64,000 bases of DNA from Aggregatilineales bacterium (GCA_029976025.1 JARKNX010000036.1:1-64000), one strand, 5' to 3'. Numbered from the stretch's first letter, positions 39,301-46,971 are shown. Notes: generated by a model from the sequence alone, not told the origin. Numbers and translations are program-made.

Positions 39301-39367
39301 AACCGCGGAGGCGCAGAGAACACAAAGAAAGACATCTCCTTCTTTTCCTCTGCGTTTCTCTGCGGTT
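39301..39367. repeat. Palindromic dispersed repeat, copy 1 (AACCGCxGAG family)
   Basis: AACCGCGGAGGCGCAGAGAA on the left and TCTCTGCGGTT on the right form long imperfect arms around a CT-rich centre. A second copy with the same arms lies at 55138-55212. The core text (CAGAGAA, CAAAGAAAGA, CTCTGCG) is unlike the neighbouring genes in composition. ORFs through it differ between copies. It may be a MITE-like or REP-like element; mobility is not shown. Confidence 0.7.
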
Positions 39368-39390
39368 CAAAGTCTTTTCTTCTCGAGATA

Positions 39391-39551
39391 CCCCCGATCT
39401 GAATTGCATCCGCTCACCGGGTGCATACCGGATTGGGGGCGATTTTTCGGCGTGACCGAACAACATCGCGGCACCGTGTCAGGGAATCGCCCGGAACAGA
39501 CACGAAGCCTCCCGATCACTACGAATCCTGCCCCAAATCTGGAATGCACCT
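39391..39551. repeat. Three copies of a 22-base motif in the gap before the kinase gene
   Basis: A motif of the type GCCCCAAATCTGGAATGCACC occurs at 39391-39412 (plus), 39419-39440 (minus) and 39530-39551 (plus). The last two agree at 18 of 22 positions once one is reversed. The first two face each other across a 6-base loop and can fold. The rest of the 486-base gap from 39225 to 39710 shows no gene. Confidence 0.5.
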
Positions 39552-39710
39552 CCCCAGAGAGCCGGGGGTTTTAATCCGCGCGGTTTCCGTGCTACCATAG
39601 AAATTGCGCCGGGGGATATCGGAGTCATCCGGCAGGGAAGGCCGCCGCAGGAATCAGCCGCGCCGACGAAGGACGCGGGAGGGCGGAGCCAGGCGCGAGG
39701 ATGGAGGCGT

Positions 39711-41417
39711 ATGAGCGACAATCCGAAGTTGAGCGAACCGGGCAGCGAGCTGATCGGGCGCCAGATCGGGCAGTATGAGATTGTGCGGGAGCTGGGCCGG
39801 GGCGGCATGGCGACTGTCTACCTGGCGAACCAGATCAATATGGCGCGCCAGGTGGCGATCAAGATTCTGCCGCGCGAATTTTTGCATGACCCGCAGTTCA
39901 TCCAGCGCTTCAAGCGCGAGGTCCAGCTCATCGCCGAGCTGGAACACCCGCACATTCTGCCGGTCTACGATTTCGGCGAGCACGATCGCATCCCCTATAT
40001 CGTGATGCGCTACCTGGGCGGGGGCAGCCTGCTCGACATGCTGAGCCAGGGGCTGCCGCCGCTGGCTGATTTGCAGCATCCGATTGAGCAGGTGTGTAAC
40101 GCGCTTGATTTCGCCCATGCTGAAGGGATCATCCACCGCGACCTTAAGCCGTCCAACATTATGCTGGACGAACGCGGCAACGCCTACCTGTCCGATTTTG
40201 GCATCGCCCAGATCATGCAGGACGCCGGGCGGCTGACCGGCTCCGCCGTGATCGGCACGCCAGCGTATATGTCGCCGGAGCAGGCGGAAGGCCGGCCGCT
40301 GGATGCCCGGTCGGATGTCTACGCCCTGGGCGTGGTGTTGTTCGAGATGGTGACCGGGCGCGAGCCTTTCCAGGCCGATACGCCGATGGCGATGCTGCTC
40401 AAGCAGATCACCGAGCCGATGCCTTCGCCGCGCATGTACCGGCCCGACCTGCCGACTTCGGTGGAACAGGTGATTCTGCGGGCGACGCTCAAAGACCCGG
40501 CTGGCCGGTATCCCGCTGCGTCCGCCTTTGCCGCGGCTTTCACCGAGGCGCTGCGCAACCTGACGCCGGAGCAGGGGGGCGCCCGCCTCCCGCGCCCGCC
40601 CGCGACGCAGTTGACGCGCCCGGCTCAATCCGCCCCTCCCAGGCCAGCGGCGGTGCAGGCGGACGAGAATCAACAGACATTTGTCGGGGAGCAAGCCCCG
40701 GCTTACGCCCCGCCGCCGGAGCCGGTGATTCCGCCGGTAGTCGCGACCTACACGCCGACCCGGCCCATGGTTGAAAGCGAAACCCGGGTGGCATCTTCGC
40801 AGCCGGCAGGCCGGCGCTGGCTGTGGATCGGGCTGGCCGCCGTCGTGGTTGTCGTGCTGGGCCTGGTCGCGCTCGCCCTCAGCGGGGGCGGCCAGCCGGC
40901 AGCGCCGACGCTGACGCCGCTGCCGGCTGCTCTGGCCGGCGGCAACACCTATCGCGGGCCGGATAACGTGTACCAGGTCACCCTCCCTGCCGACTGGCAG
41001 CGTCAGGATCTTTCCACGACTGGCGCGCCGGCCGCCCTGTGGATGGACCCGGCGGGCGACGCCTACGTGGCGCTGCATGTGCTGCCCGCCGGAGAAAATG
41101 CGTCAACAGCAGATCAGGCCGGGGCGTATGGCCGGGCGGTATTCGGCGACGCGACGCGCTTCGTCCCGATTGATCAGGCCGCCCAGCCGGACAACAGCCT
41201 GCGCATCAGCTATCGCGTCCCCCAGCCGGAGACGCTGTACGATCGCTTTGGACAGGGGCAGCTCGATCTGTTCTATGAGCGGGCAGGCTCCTACTTCACC
41301 GTCATTGAGGTGTTCACGGCTGACGGCGCTAATCTGGGGGCGCTGATGCCGATCCTGCAGGGGGTGCTCGATTCGGTTGTGGTTGATGCCCGAAACGGGG
41401 CGGGGACATCGTCGTAA
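39711..41417 (+). CDS. PknB-like transmembrane Ser/Thr protein kinase
   Basis: The 568-residue protein starts with a eukaryotic-like kinase domain (about 20-275). It has the Gly-rich loop ELGRGGMATVY, the VAIK Lys (residue 51), the catalytic IIHRDLKPSNIML (HRD near 143), DFG in LSDFGIA (near 162) and the activation/APE segment GTPAYMSPEQA. A Pro-rich linker (about 285-365) leads to one membrane helix (LWIGLAAVVVVVLGLVALAL). An external domain of about 170 residues with PSBP/DUF1795-like strands (YQVTLPADWQRQD) follows; that fold call is tentative. There are no PASTA repeats. GGAGG precedes the start. It is followed at 30 bases by a lipoprotein gene. Confidence 0.95.
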   Translation: MSDNPKLSEPGSELIGRQIGQYEIVRELGRGGMATVYLANQINMARQVAIKILPREFLHDPQFIQRFKREVQLIAELEHPHILPVYDFGEHDRIPYIVMRYLGGGSLLDMLSQGLPPLADLQHPIEQVCNALDFAHAEGIIHRDLKPSNIMLDERGNAYLSDFGIAQIMQDAGRLTGSAVIGTPAYMSPEQAEGRPLDARSDVYALGVVLFEMVTGREPFQADTPMAMLLKQITEPMPSPRMYRPDLPTSVEQVILRATLKDPAGRYPAASAFAAAFTEALRNLTPEQGGARLPRPPATQLTRPAQSAPPRPAAVQADENQQTFVGEQAPAYAPPPEPVIPPVVATYTPTRPMVESETRVASSQPAGRRWLWIGLAAVVVVVLGLVALALSGGGQPAAPTLTPLPAALAGGNTYRGPDNVYQVTLPADWQRQDLSTTGAPAALWMDPAGDAYVALHVLPAGENASTADQAGAYGRAVFGDATRFVPIDQAAQPDNSLRISYRVPQPETLYDRFGQGQLDLFYERAGSYFTVIEVFTADGANLGALMPILQGVLDSVVVDARNGAGTSS

Positions 41418-41447
41418 GTGGGGGGAATTGAGAGAGAGGCACAGAGG

Positions 41448-42041
41448 ATGCGAGGGCATTACAGAATTGGGATCGGTTTGCTGCTGGTTATCTTCCTGCT
41501 GGCGGGCTGCGGCCTTGTGCCGGGGCTGGACGCCCTGGCTACCCCCTCCGGCGGCGGCAATACCAGCGGCGCGCCGGCGGCTTCCAGCCTGCTGCCGAAT
41601 CCGCCGGGCTACCTGCGCTTTGAGGCGCAGCGGCTCCAGGATTACATCGTGGGCCTGGGTCAGGCTGGCTCGGCCCTGCTCGGGCAGTTCCAGGCGCTGG
41701 GCGTCATCACCGTGATCGATCGCGTGGCCGATTGTTATCAGAATCAGGGCGTAGTCGCCGCCAGCGGGTACGCCCGGGCCGACCTGCCGATCGTGGCCGG
41801 CTTCGTCGCCGTTGCCAACCGCAACCGCCTGCTCGACCCCCAGACATTCCTGGGCTGTATCGGGCTGGCCCAGCAGCAGAGCGCGATGGCCGATGGGCAG
41901 GGCGGCGGCGGGCTGACCCCGTGCGCCTACAGCTACTCCATACAGCTCAGCGGCGACACCTTTGATATCCTCTACGCCGGGACTGATCTGGAGATATGCC
42001 AGGTCTTTTGCCGGTCGCTGACAGGGTGCACCGGGCATTGA
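41448..42041 (+). CDS. Cys-rich lipoprotein downstream of the kinase
   Basis: The start at 41448 (MRGHYRIGIGLLLVIFLLAGCG) gives a clean lipoprotein signal with lipobox LAGC. The track GTG start abuts the kinase stop. The mature 175-residue part has six Cys (VADCYQ, FLGCIG, LTPCAYS and the cluster EICQVFCRSLTGC), suggesting disulfides outside the membrane. It is 30 bases after the kinase and probably co-transcribed, so it may be part of the same surface-sensing function. No family recognised. Confidence 0.78.
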   Translation: MRGHYRIGIGLLLVIFLLAGCGLVPGLDALATPSGGGNTSGAPAASSLLPNPPGYLRFEAQRLQDYIVGLGQAGSALLGQFQALGVITVIDRVADCYQNQGVVAASGYARADLPIVAGFVAVANRNRLLDPQTFLGCIGLAQQQSAMADGQGGGGLTPCAYSYSIQLSGDTFDILYAGTDLEICQVFCRSLTGCTGH

Positions 42042-42045
42042 GCGG

Positions 42046-42083
42046 CCTCCATCTCCGGCTCTTCATCCGCTGCGGAGAAAGGG
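42046..42083. repeat. Dispersed repeat, third unit (CCTCCATC family)
   Basis: CCTCCATCTCCGGCTCTTCATCCGCTG followed by CGGAGAAAGGG matches the tandem units at 5209-5279 (two mismatches over the first 27 positions with unit 1). It lies between the stop of the lipoprotein gene and the promoter of the SH3 protein gene. Confidence 0.65.
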
Positions 42084-42116
42084 AAACTGTATTTGCAGGA
42101 CGGGTAATACTTTCAA

Positions 42117-42144
42117 TTGACGCTGCTGTTGAAGAGGCTATAAT
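42117..42144 (+). promoter_or_regulatory. Sigma-70 type promoter of the SH3-domain gene
   Basis: TTGACG (42117-42122), 16-base spacer, TATAAT (42139-42144). The perfect -10 and 5/6 -35 make this one of the best promoters in the window. The start codon is 54 bases downstream of the -10, with GAGGAGAT as ribosome-binding site. Confidence 0.8.
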
Positions 42145-42198
42145 CCGTCCAACGAGAAAACCAATAGCCATCGGGCGGTAACGAGGAGATGTTGAGTG

Positions 42199-43374
42199 AT
42201 GAAAAGACGCTTGTTTGTAGTGCTGATCGTGGCGCTGACCCTGACAGCGCTGACCGGTGCGGCTTCCGCCCAGCAGGCGGGGTCATGCTTCGGCGACCCT
42301 TCCCGGGTCTGGATATGCTACCTGAGCGGGCTGGCTCTTGATGTGACGCGCGTCGATTCCAATGGCGTGGGTGTGCATATCGGGACCTTCCCTGGCGAGG
42401 TGTTCCCCTATGCCGCCGCCAATCTGGACTCGCCGACCTATATGACCCGCATCACGGGCGGGGACGGCTCGGCTGCTGACCTGTATTTCACCGGCAAGAT
42501 TCCGCTGGGGGACGGCGGATACAATACGACATGGTCGATCGTCGTCTTCGCGCCGGGCGGCGGGCACTGGGCGTCGCAGGACTTCTCGCGGCGGGCTTCC
42601 CCCGCGGCGGTGACCCTGCCGTTCACGCCGTCGGCGGCGCCGGCGAGCGGCCGGACGGGCGGTGCGGCGGCAGCGCCGGCCCCTTATACCGGCACGACAG
42701 TCACCTACAGCGGCGAATACGAGCCGGCGATCGTCCAGCAGGGATCAGTGGCCGAATGTCTGGTGCGCAATACTTTCACCGTCCGCATGCGCGAGGCGCC
42801 TTCTACGACGGCGCCCATAGTGGGCCTGGTGCCTTATAACACGTCTATGCCGGCTGACATGAAGACGGCGGACGGCGGCTGGGTGCGGTCATTCTTCGTG
42901 GGCGAGGGGGGCGTGGGCCATCTGGGCTGGGTTTCCGCCAGCTACCTCAACCTGAGCGACGCCTGTGCCGGGCTGACGCTTGTCGCTCCGATCGCGGGGC
43001 AGGTCGCCAGTGCCGCGCCGGCGCCGGCCGCTCCCGCGCCGGCCAGGCCGGCCGGTCAGGCGCCAGAAGCCACGCCGACCGCTTTTGACCCGACCTTTGG
43101 CGGCCAGATCGATCTGTCTATTGTCGTGCCCGGGACGGTCAACAACTGCCTGGTGCGCACGACATTCACCGTCCGGATGCGCGCCGCGCCTTCCACTTCC
43201 GCGCCGGTGGTGGAGAATGTGCCGTATCGCACGTCCATGCCCGCCGATCTGCGCACCACCGATGACGGCTGGATCCGGGCCAACTACCTGGGCACGCTCG
43301 GCTGGGTGGACAGCAGCTTCCTGGCGCTCAGCGACGCCTGCGCCGGGCTGGCGGCAATTTCGCCCATGCCGTAA
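42199..43374 (+). CDS. Secreted protein with two bacterial SH3 domains
   Basis: The 391-residue protein starts at 42199 (MKRRLFVVLIVALTLTALTGAASAQQ signal region, cleaved near ASAQQ). After an N-terminal beta-rich domain (about 30-140) and an Ala/Pro-rich linker come two SH3b repeats (about 185-255 and 310-385). Both begin CLVRxTFTVRMR and end with a SDACAGL segment, so the repeats are internal duplicates and each has a Cys pair. SH3b domains often bind peptidoglycan. It has its own strong promoter, downstream of the kinase and lipoprotein genes, and ends at a strong terminator. Confidence 0.88.
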   Translation: MKRRLFVVLIVALTLTALTGAASAQQAGSCFGDPSRVWICYLSGLALDVTRVDSNGVGVHIGTFPGEVFPYAAANLDSPTYMTRITGGDGSAADLYFTGKIPLGDGGYNTTWSIVVFAPGGGHWASQDFSRRASPAAVTLPFTPSAAPASGRTGGAAAAPAPYTGTTVTYSGEYEPAIVQQGSVAECLVRNTFTVRMREAPSTTAPIVGLVPYNTSMPADMKTADGGWVRSFFVGEGGVGHLGWVSASYLNLSDACAGLTLVAPIAGQVASAAPAPAAPAPARPAGQAPEATPTAFDPTFGGQIDLSIVVPGTVNNCLVRTTFTVRMRAAPSTSAPVVENVPYRTSMPADLRTTDDGWIRANYLGTLGWVDSSFLALSDACAGLAAISPMP

Positions 43375-43406
43375 TCGCGTAACAGCCGCGAGATATCTAC
43401 AGAGAC

Positions 43407-43440
43407 GGCCCGGGCTGCGCAATGCGGTCCGGGCCATTTG
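43407..43440. terminator. Terminator shared by the convergent SH3 and M50-like genes
   Basis: GGCCCGGGCTGC and GCGGTCCGGGCC form a 12-bp stem (two G-T pairs) around GCAAT, followed by ATTTGATT on the plus strand. It lies between the two convergent stop codons and can serve the SH3 gene and perhaps also the minus-strand gene. Confidence 0.8.
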
Positions 43441-43442
43441 AT

Positions 43443-44165
43443 TCACAGAATCTCGCCATCGCGCACCGGCCGCCAGAAGGTCCAGTAGAGGGATGCCCCC
43501 AGCAGGCCCAGCGCCATGATGATCCACAGGACGGCCCACAGCGCCGCCGGAAGCAGGGGGATTTCCGCGGCCATGGCGTAGGCGTCGTTGGGGACATTGC
43601 CCAGTGTCGTGATGACGCTCGCGTTCAGGCTGTGCAGCAGGCCCCACAGGTCGAGCACGGCGTTGAGGGCGGTCAGGAAAGCCAGGATGTTGAGGCTGAG
43701 CGTGGTCAGCCAGAGCGGGGCCTTCCGCCCCAGCAGGATCAGCGCGCCGCCGGTCACCAGCCCGGCCAGGATAGCCGGTATGTTGCGGGCGAAGAGCACC
43801 GTCAGGATCAGGAAGGCGATCCCCAGGCCGGTGGCGATGGCCCGCGCGAAGCGCGTCCGGTTGGTGAAGTAAAGCAGGGCCGCGCCGAACAGCGCCGTGC
43901 TGAGGTAGCCCGCCGGGATGACCAGCCAGCGCCAGCCGCCCGCCGAGGTGGCGACCCCGGCCCCGCTGGTGTAAACTTCATAGTGGATGAACTGCCCGCC
44001 TGTGAACAGCGCGGCCAGGCCGTGCCCCAGTTCGTGGATGGTGGTGACGAAGTAGCGGAACGGGGCGAGCAGGATGTTGAGATCGGGCATCTGCCATACG
44101 ATCAGGACGATGGCGAAGGCCAGTGCGGCCAGCAGCAGGGAACGGCGACGGTCATCACGGGTCAT
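43443..44165 (-). CDS. M50B-like membrane metalloprotease family protein
   Basis: The start at 44165 (MTRDDRRRSLLLAALA) has AGGAG upstream; the track start is 53 codons earlier with no support. The 240-residue protein has about six helices and the zinc motif HELGH in the loop after the first helix (FVTTIHELGHGLAALFTGG), as in the peptidase M50B-like family. Members cleave membrane proteins in other families, but activity here is unproven since the third zinc ligand is not obvious. Divergent to the small gene at 44315. Confidence 0.85.
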   Translation of the reverse strand: MTRDDRRRSLLLAALAFAIVLIVWQMPDLNILLAPFRYFVTTIHELGHGLAALFTGGQFIHYEVYTSGAGVATSAGGWRWLVIPAGYLSTALFGAALLYFTNRTRFARAIATGLGIAFLILTVLFARNIPAILAGLVTGGALILLGRKAPLWLTTLSLNILAFLTALNAVLDLWGLLHSLNASVITTLGNVPNDAYAMAAEIPLLPAALWAVLWIIMALGLLGASLYWTFWRPVRDGEIL

Positions 44166-44314
44166 CGGGGGACTCCTGGGCGTTTGATGCGCTATCTGTT
44201 TATACGCGCGGACGGGGGCAGGCGTTGCGGACGCCCGCTCACCCTCAAGTATGCCTGAGTGTATGACAATGTTGATTCTTGCGCCGGGAGGTTCGGGCGA
44301 AAGGGTCTTGCGAG

Positions 44315-44776
44315 ATGCGCCCAACAGAGTGGTGGATAGCTAGGCAGGCCGAGGAATTGTTCGCACTGACGCTGTTCGCCGCTCCAGCAGCGGTGATACT
44401 GGCGGAGTTCATCCACGACGATTGGGTGATAATCCTGGTGGGCTCGCTCGCTCTGTACGCGATTCCCGCTACCCTGGTGAACCTCGCTTTCTGGAGGCTG
44501 GTGCGGAAGCTCTTTCCTCCCCGACAGAAAGCGCCGCCTGTGCCGCCGGCCCGACGGGAGCCGATTCGCCCGGTGACCGCTTCGCCCCCGCCTGAGAAGG
44601 ACCCGCGCCTGACCCTGCTGCTGGAGCTATTGAGCGATGAAGAGCGGCAGGAGATGGCGCGGCGTTTATTCGATGAGCTGCGGATGGATGGCGAAGTGAT
44701 TGCGCTGGAAGAGCTGCTGGCCGAGATGGGCACGGATCGGCTCGATTATCCCCCGCCCAAGAAGAAGCGCTCCTGA
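44315..44776 (+). CDS. Small membrane protein of unknown function
   Basis: The start at 44315 (MRPTEWWIARQAEELF) has AAGGG upstream and is preferred to TTG at 44279. The 153-residue protein has two membrane helices (about 20-35 and 42-65), a Pro-rich linker and a C-terminal helical part (LLLELLSDEERQEMARRLFDEL) with a Lys-rich end. I do not recognise a family. The C-terminal region may be a protein-binding helix bundle. Confidence 0.72.
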   Translation: MRPTEWWIARQAEELFALTLFAAPAAVILAEFIHDDWVIILVGSLALYAIPATLVNLAFWRLVRKLFPPRQKAPPVPPARREPIRPVTASPPPEKDPRLTLLLELLSDEERQEMARRLFDELRMDGEVIALEELLAEMGTDRLDYPPPKKKRS

Positions 44777-44826
44777 TGTCCCCGGGTTTTTGCCTCCTGC
44801 TCCCTGTTTTTATGCGATTCTGATCC

Positions 44827-44855
44827 TTGACAGGTTATAGAGAACCCGTTAGACT
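44827..44855 (+). promoter_or_regulatory. Promoter of the 29-codon ORF / structured RNA unit
   Basis: TTGACA (44827-44832) is a perfect -35, followed by 17 bases and TAGACT (44850-44855; matches TATAAT at 4 of 6). Transcription would begin near 44862. The only gene-like features downstream before the ABC ATPase are the small ORF and two terminator-like hairpins. Confidence 0.7.
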
Positions 44856-44889
44856 GCTGAATAATACTGAAGAAAGGAGCAGGCGCATT

Positions 44890-44979
44890 ATGCACAGCAA
44901 TAGTGCTACCACCCGTGTTCGTGTCGTTCTGGGCGATGTTGAAGTTGCCCCGGGGACGATTGCGCCTGCCAGCCATTAG
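44890..44979 (+). CDS. 29-codon small ORF (leader peptide or peptide gene candidate)
   Basis: ATG at 44890 has AAAGGAG ten bases upstream and sits just inside the long-range stem. The peptide is MHSNSATTRVRVVLGDV followed by a short Pro/Ala tail, with TAG at 44977. It has no signal peptide, Cys or repeated amino acid, so classic amino-acid attenuation is not suggested. The ORF is too short for the track. It could be a ribosome-stalling leader, a small peptide exported by the neighbouring ABC system, or chance within an sRNA. Confidence 0.45.
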   Translation: MHSNSATTRVRVVLGDVEVAPGTIAPASH

Positions 44980-45005
44980 TGTGCCGCTAAGAATCAGGTA
45001 ACACG

Positions 45006-45034
45006 AGGCCGTGGGCGCACCCCACGGCCTTTTT
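45006..45034 (+). terminator. Terminator 1 after the small ORF unit
   Basis: AGGCCGTGGG and CCCACGGCCT form a perfect 10-bp stem with a CGCAC loop, followed by TTTT. It terminates the short unit that starts near 44862, leaving a transcript of about 170 bases. Confidence 0.9.
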
Positions 45035-45085
45035 CTTGCCGCGCTCGCTTATGCGGCGAGATCCACCGATCAGGTGACAGGCATT

Positions 45086-45118
45086 CAGGCCGTGGGGATC
45101 ACTCCCGCGGCCTGTTTT
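45086..45118 (+). terminator. Terminator 2, related in sequence to terminator 1
   Basis: CAGGCCGTGGG and CCCGCGGCCTG form an 11-bp stem (one G-T pair) around a 7-base loop, followed by TTTTGTTT. The left arm shares AGGCCGTGGG with terminator 1. It lies 39 bases before the start codon of the ABC ATPase, so any read-through transcript of that operon must pass both hairpins. Confidence 0.8.
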
Positions 45119-45156
45119 GTTTATGAGTGTGTTTGTGGAATGCAGAGGGGGCTTTG

Positions 45157-46074
45157 ATGAAAGCTGCGATAGATCGAAATCAGGACGCGCTGAATGTGCG
45201 GAATGTCACCAAGCGCTTCAAAGTGAGCAAGCCGCCTTTCTGGACGCGCTGGCGCGCGCAAAAGGGCGCCACGGGCAACGGCTCGACGGCCAGTGGGGGC
45301 CGGGGTGGCGACGCCGGGATGCAGGGCGTCGTCGCCATCGGCGGTGTATCGCTGGATGTACACCGCGGCGAGATTTACGGCATTCTGGGGCCGAACGGCT
45401 CCGGCAAAAGCACGCTGGTGCGTATGCTGTCCACGCTGCTCATCCCGGACGAGGGACAGGTGCTGGTCTTCGGGCTGGACGTAGTCCGGCATGAAATGGA
45501 AGTCAAGCGCGTGATCAACCGCGTGTCGGTGGACGCGGCGTTCTTCAAGAAGCTCAGCCCGCTGGAGAATCTGCTTTACGGCGCGCGCCTCTACGGCATG
45601 ACCGGCGGCGAGGCGCGCCGGAAGTCGATCGACATCCTGGGGCGCCTGGGGCTTGAAGCCCGGTCCTACACCCAGCCGATGGATGAGATGAGCCGGGGGA
45701 TGCAGCAGAAGGTCGCCATCGCTCGCGCTTTCCTGACACAGCCGATCCTGCTCCTGCTGGACGAGCCGACCACCGGCCTCGATCCGCGCTCCAAGTACGA
45801 GGTGCAGGAGTTTGTCAACGAGCTGCGCGACTGCCACGACGCCACGATTCTGATCACGACCCATGACATGGGCGAGGCCGACCGGCTGTGCGACCGGATC
45901 GCCATCCTGGATGAGGGCCGGATTGTGGCCGAGGATACGCCCGCCGGGTTGAAGCGCCTGATCCGCCGTAACGGGCACGAGCCGACGCTGGAAGATGTCT
46001 TCATGCAACTGACCGGCAAGAAGCTGAGCGGCGCGGAGGAGTTCGACCCCGAGCCGGTCGAGGTCGCCAATTAA
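45157..46074 (+). CDS. ABC-2 type exporter, ATP-binding subunit (DrrA/NatA-like)
   Basis: The start at 45157 (MKAAIDRNQDALNVRNVTKRF) has AGAGGGGG upstream. The 305-residue protein has an insertion of about 40 Lys/Arg/Gly-rich residues (KPPFWTRWRAQKGATGNGS) before the Walker A strand, then GPNGSGKSTLVRML, the signature MSRGMQQKVAIARA, Walker B LLLLDEPTTGLDPRS and the H-loop ITTHDMGEADRL. It forms an exporter with the following permease. The gene has no obvious promoter between terminator 2 and its start, so it may be controlled by read-through of the upstream unit. Confidence 0.95.
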   Translation: MKAAIDRNQDALNVRNVTKRFKVSKPPFWTRWRAQKGATGNGSTASGGRGGDAGMQGVVAIGGVSLDVHRGEIYGILGPNGSGKSTLVRMLSTLLIPDEGQVLVFGLDVVRHEMEVKRVINRVSVDAAFFKKLSPLENLLYGARLYGMTGGEARRKSIDILGRLGLEARSYTQPMDEMSRGMQQKVAIARAFLTQPILLLLDEPTTGLDPRSKYEVQEFVNELRDCHDATILITTHDMGEADRLCDRIAILDEGRIVAEDTPAGLKRLIRRNGHEPTLEDVFMQLTGKKLSGAEEFDPEPVEVAN

Positions 46075-46134
46075 TCTTGAATCATGGGCGGGGGAGGGAT
46101 ACGGGTTCTCTCCCCCGGGTAGGGGAACTTCAAT

Positions 46135-46971
46135 ATGTTCGCAAGGCTGAATCTCAGGACAGAAGTGCTGCAAAGCTACGCCTTTGTCGCCCGCAACTTC
46201 AACCTGATCAAACGGTACTGGGGCTGGGAGCTGGTGTGGCTGGCTTATTCCACGGCGACCTCGCTGGCCGTCGTGTTCATCGGCGAAGGCTCCGCCCTGA
46301 TCACGGGCGCCGAGGACATCGATACATCGTACTTCGTGCTCTATCTGCTGCTCGGGACGCTGGTCTGGGGCTTTTTGTCCGGGCTGTTCAACGACATCAG
46401 CGAGATGATCCAGTGGGAACGGTGGGAGGGCACGATCGAGTACACCCTGATGGCGCCGGTGCACCGCTTCACCCAGATCATCGGGCAGGCCGGCTTTGCC
46501 GTGCTGCACAGCCTGCTGTTCACCATGACTATCGGTGTAGCGATGATCATCTTTTTCTCGCTGGACCTGAGCGACGCCAATCTGTTCGGGGCGCTGCTGG
46601 TCCTGCTGGCGGGGAGCCTTTCGCTGGTGTCGCTGGGGGTGATGGCCAGCATCCTGCCGCTGCTGTACACGGAGCGCGGCACGCAAATGACACATATCGT
46701 ACAGGCATTCCTGCTGCTGATCTCCGGCGTGTACTATCCGATTGAGGTGCTGCCGTCGGTGCTGCAAACGCTGGCCCGGGTATCGCCGGTGTACTACGTG
46801 CTGAACGGCATCCGCTCCGCTGTGCTGGAGGGCACGCCCACTTCCGAGCTATGGGGCTACATCGTGCCGCTGCTGATCATCGGCGTGGTCGGCATGCCCC
46901 TCGGCGTCTGGGTCTTCCGCCAGGCGGAGCTGTATGCCAAGCGCCATGGCAAGCTCAAGCGCGTCGGGTAG
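46135..46971 (+). CDS. ABC-2 type exporter, permease subunit
   Basis: The 278-residue permease has six predicted helices. After an N-terminal amphipathic stretch come MIQWERWEGTIEYTLMAPVHR (the coupling element of ABC2_membrane permeases) and a late LLLISGVYYPIEVLPSVLQ loop that is characteristic of the DrrB/NodJ type. It starts 60 bases after the ATPase with AGGGGAA upstream. Cargo unknown. Confidence 0.94.
   Translation: MFARLNLRTEVLQSYAFVARNFNLIKRYWGWELVWLAYSTATSLAVVFIGEGSALITGAEDIDTSYFVLYLLLGTLVWGFLSGLFNDISEMIQWERWEGTIEYTLMAPVHRFTQIIGQAGFAVLHSLLFTMTIGVAMIIFFSLDLSDANLFGALLVLLAGSLSLVSLGVMASILPLLYTERGTQMTHIVQAFLLLISGVYYPIEVLPSVLQTLARVSPVYYVLNGIRSAVLEGTPTSELWGYIVPLLIIGVVGMPLGVWVFRQAELYAKRHGKLKRVG

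Larger units (their letters stand above)
44862..45034 (+). ncRNA. Candidate structured RNA or leader transcript upstream of an ABC exporter
   Basis: From the predicted start the RNA can fold a 9-bp long-range stem GCAGGCGCA (44879-44887) with TGCGCCTGC (44961-44969). Enclosed are a small hairpin GCAC/GTGC (44892-44906) and a larger one (44924-44959: TCGTTCT/GGGACGA plus GGGC/GCCC, with G-T pairs and one 2-base bulge). This is a three-way-junction shape, followed by a strong terminator hairpin. I could not match it to riboswitch, 6S, SRP or T-box signatures. It may be an sRNA, a riboswitch-like leader or simply a structured mRNA for the small ORF. Confidence 0.5.

Noticed and set aside
39212-39574. 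120-codon ORF after the beta-propeller gene
   Set aside because: Spans two repeat families; translation is repeat-derived.
44862-44980. 6S, SRP, T-box or common riboswitch identity for the structured leader
   Set aside because: Signature stretches of these families could not be found by eye; an Rfam search would be decisive.
45121-46767. 548-codon minus-strand ORF opposite the ABC exporter
   Set aside because: Antisense shadow with a Gln/Arg/His-rich translation; ABC motifs are on the plus strand.
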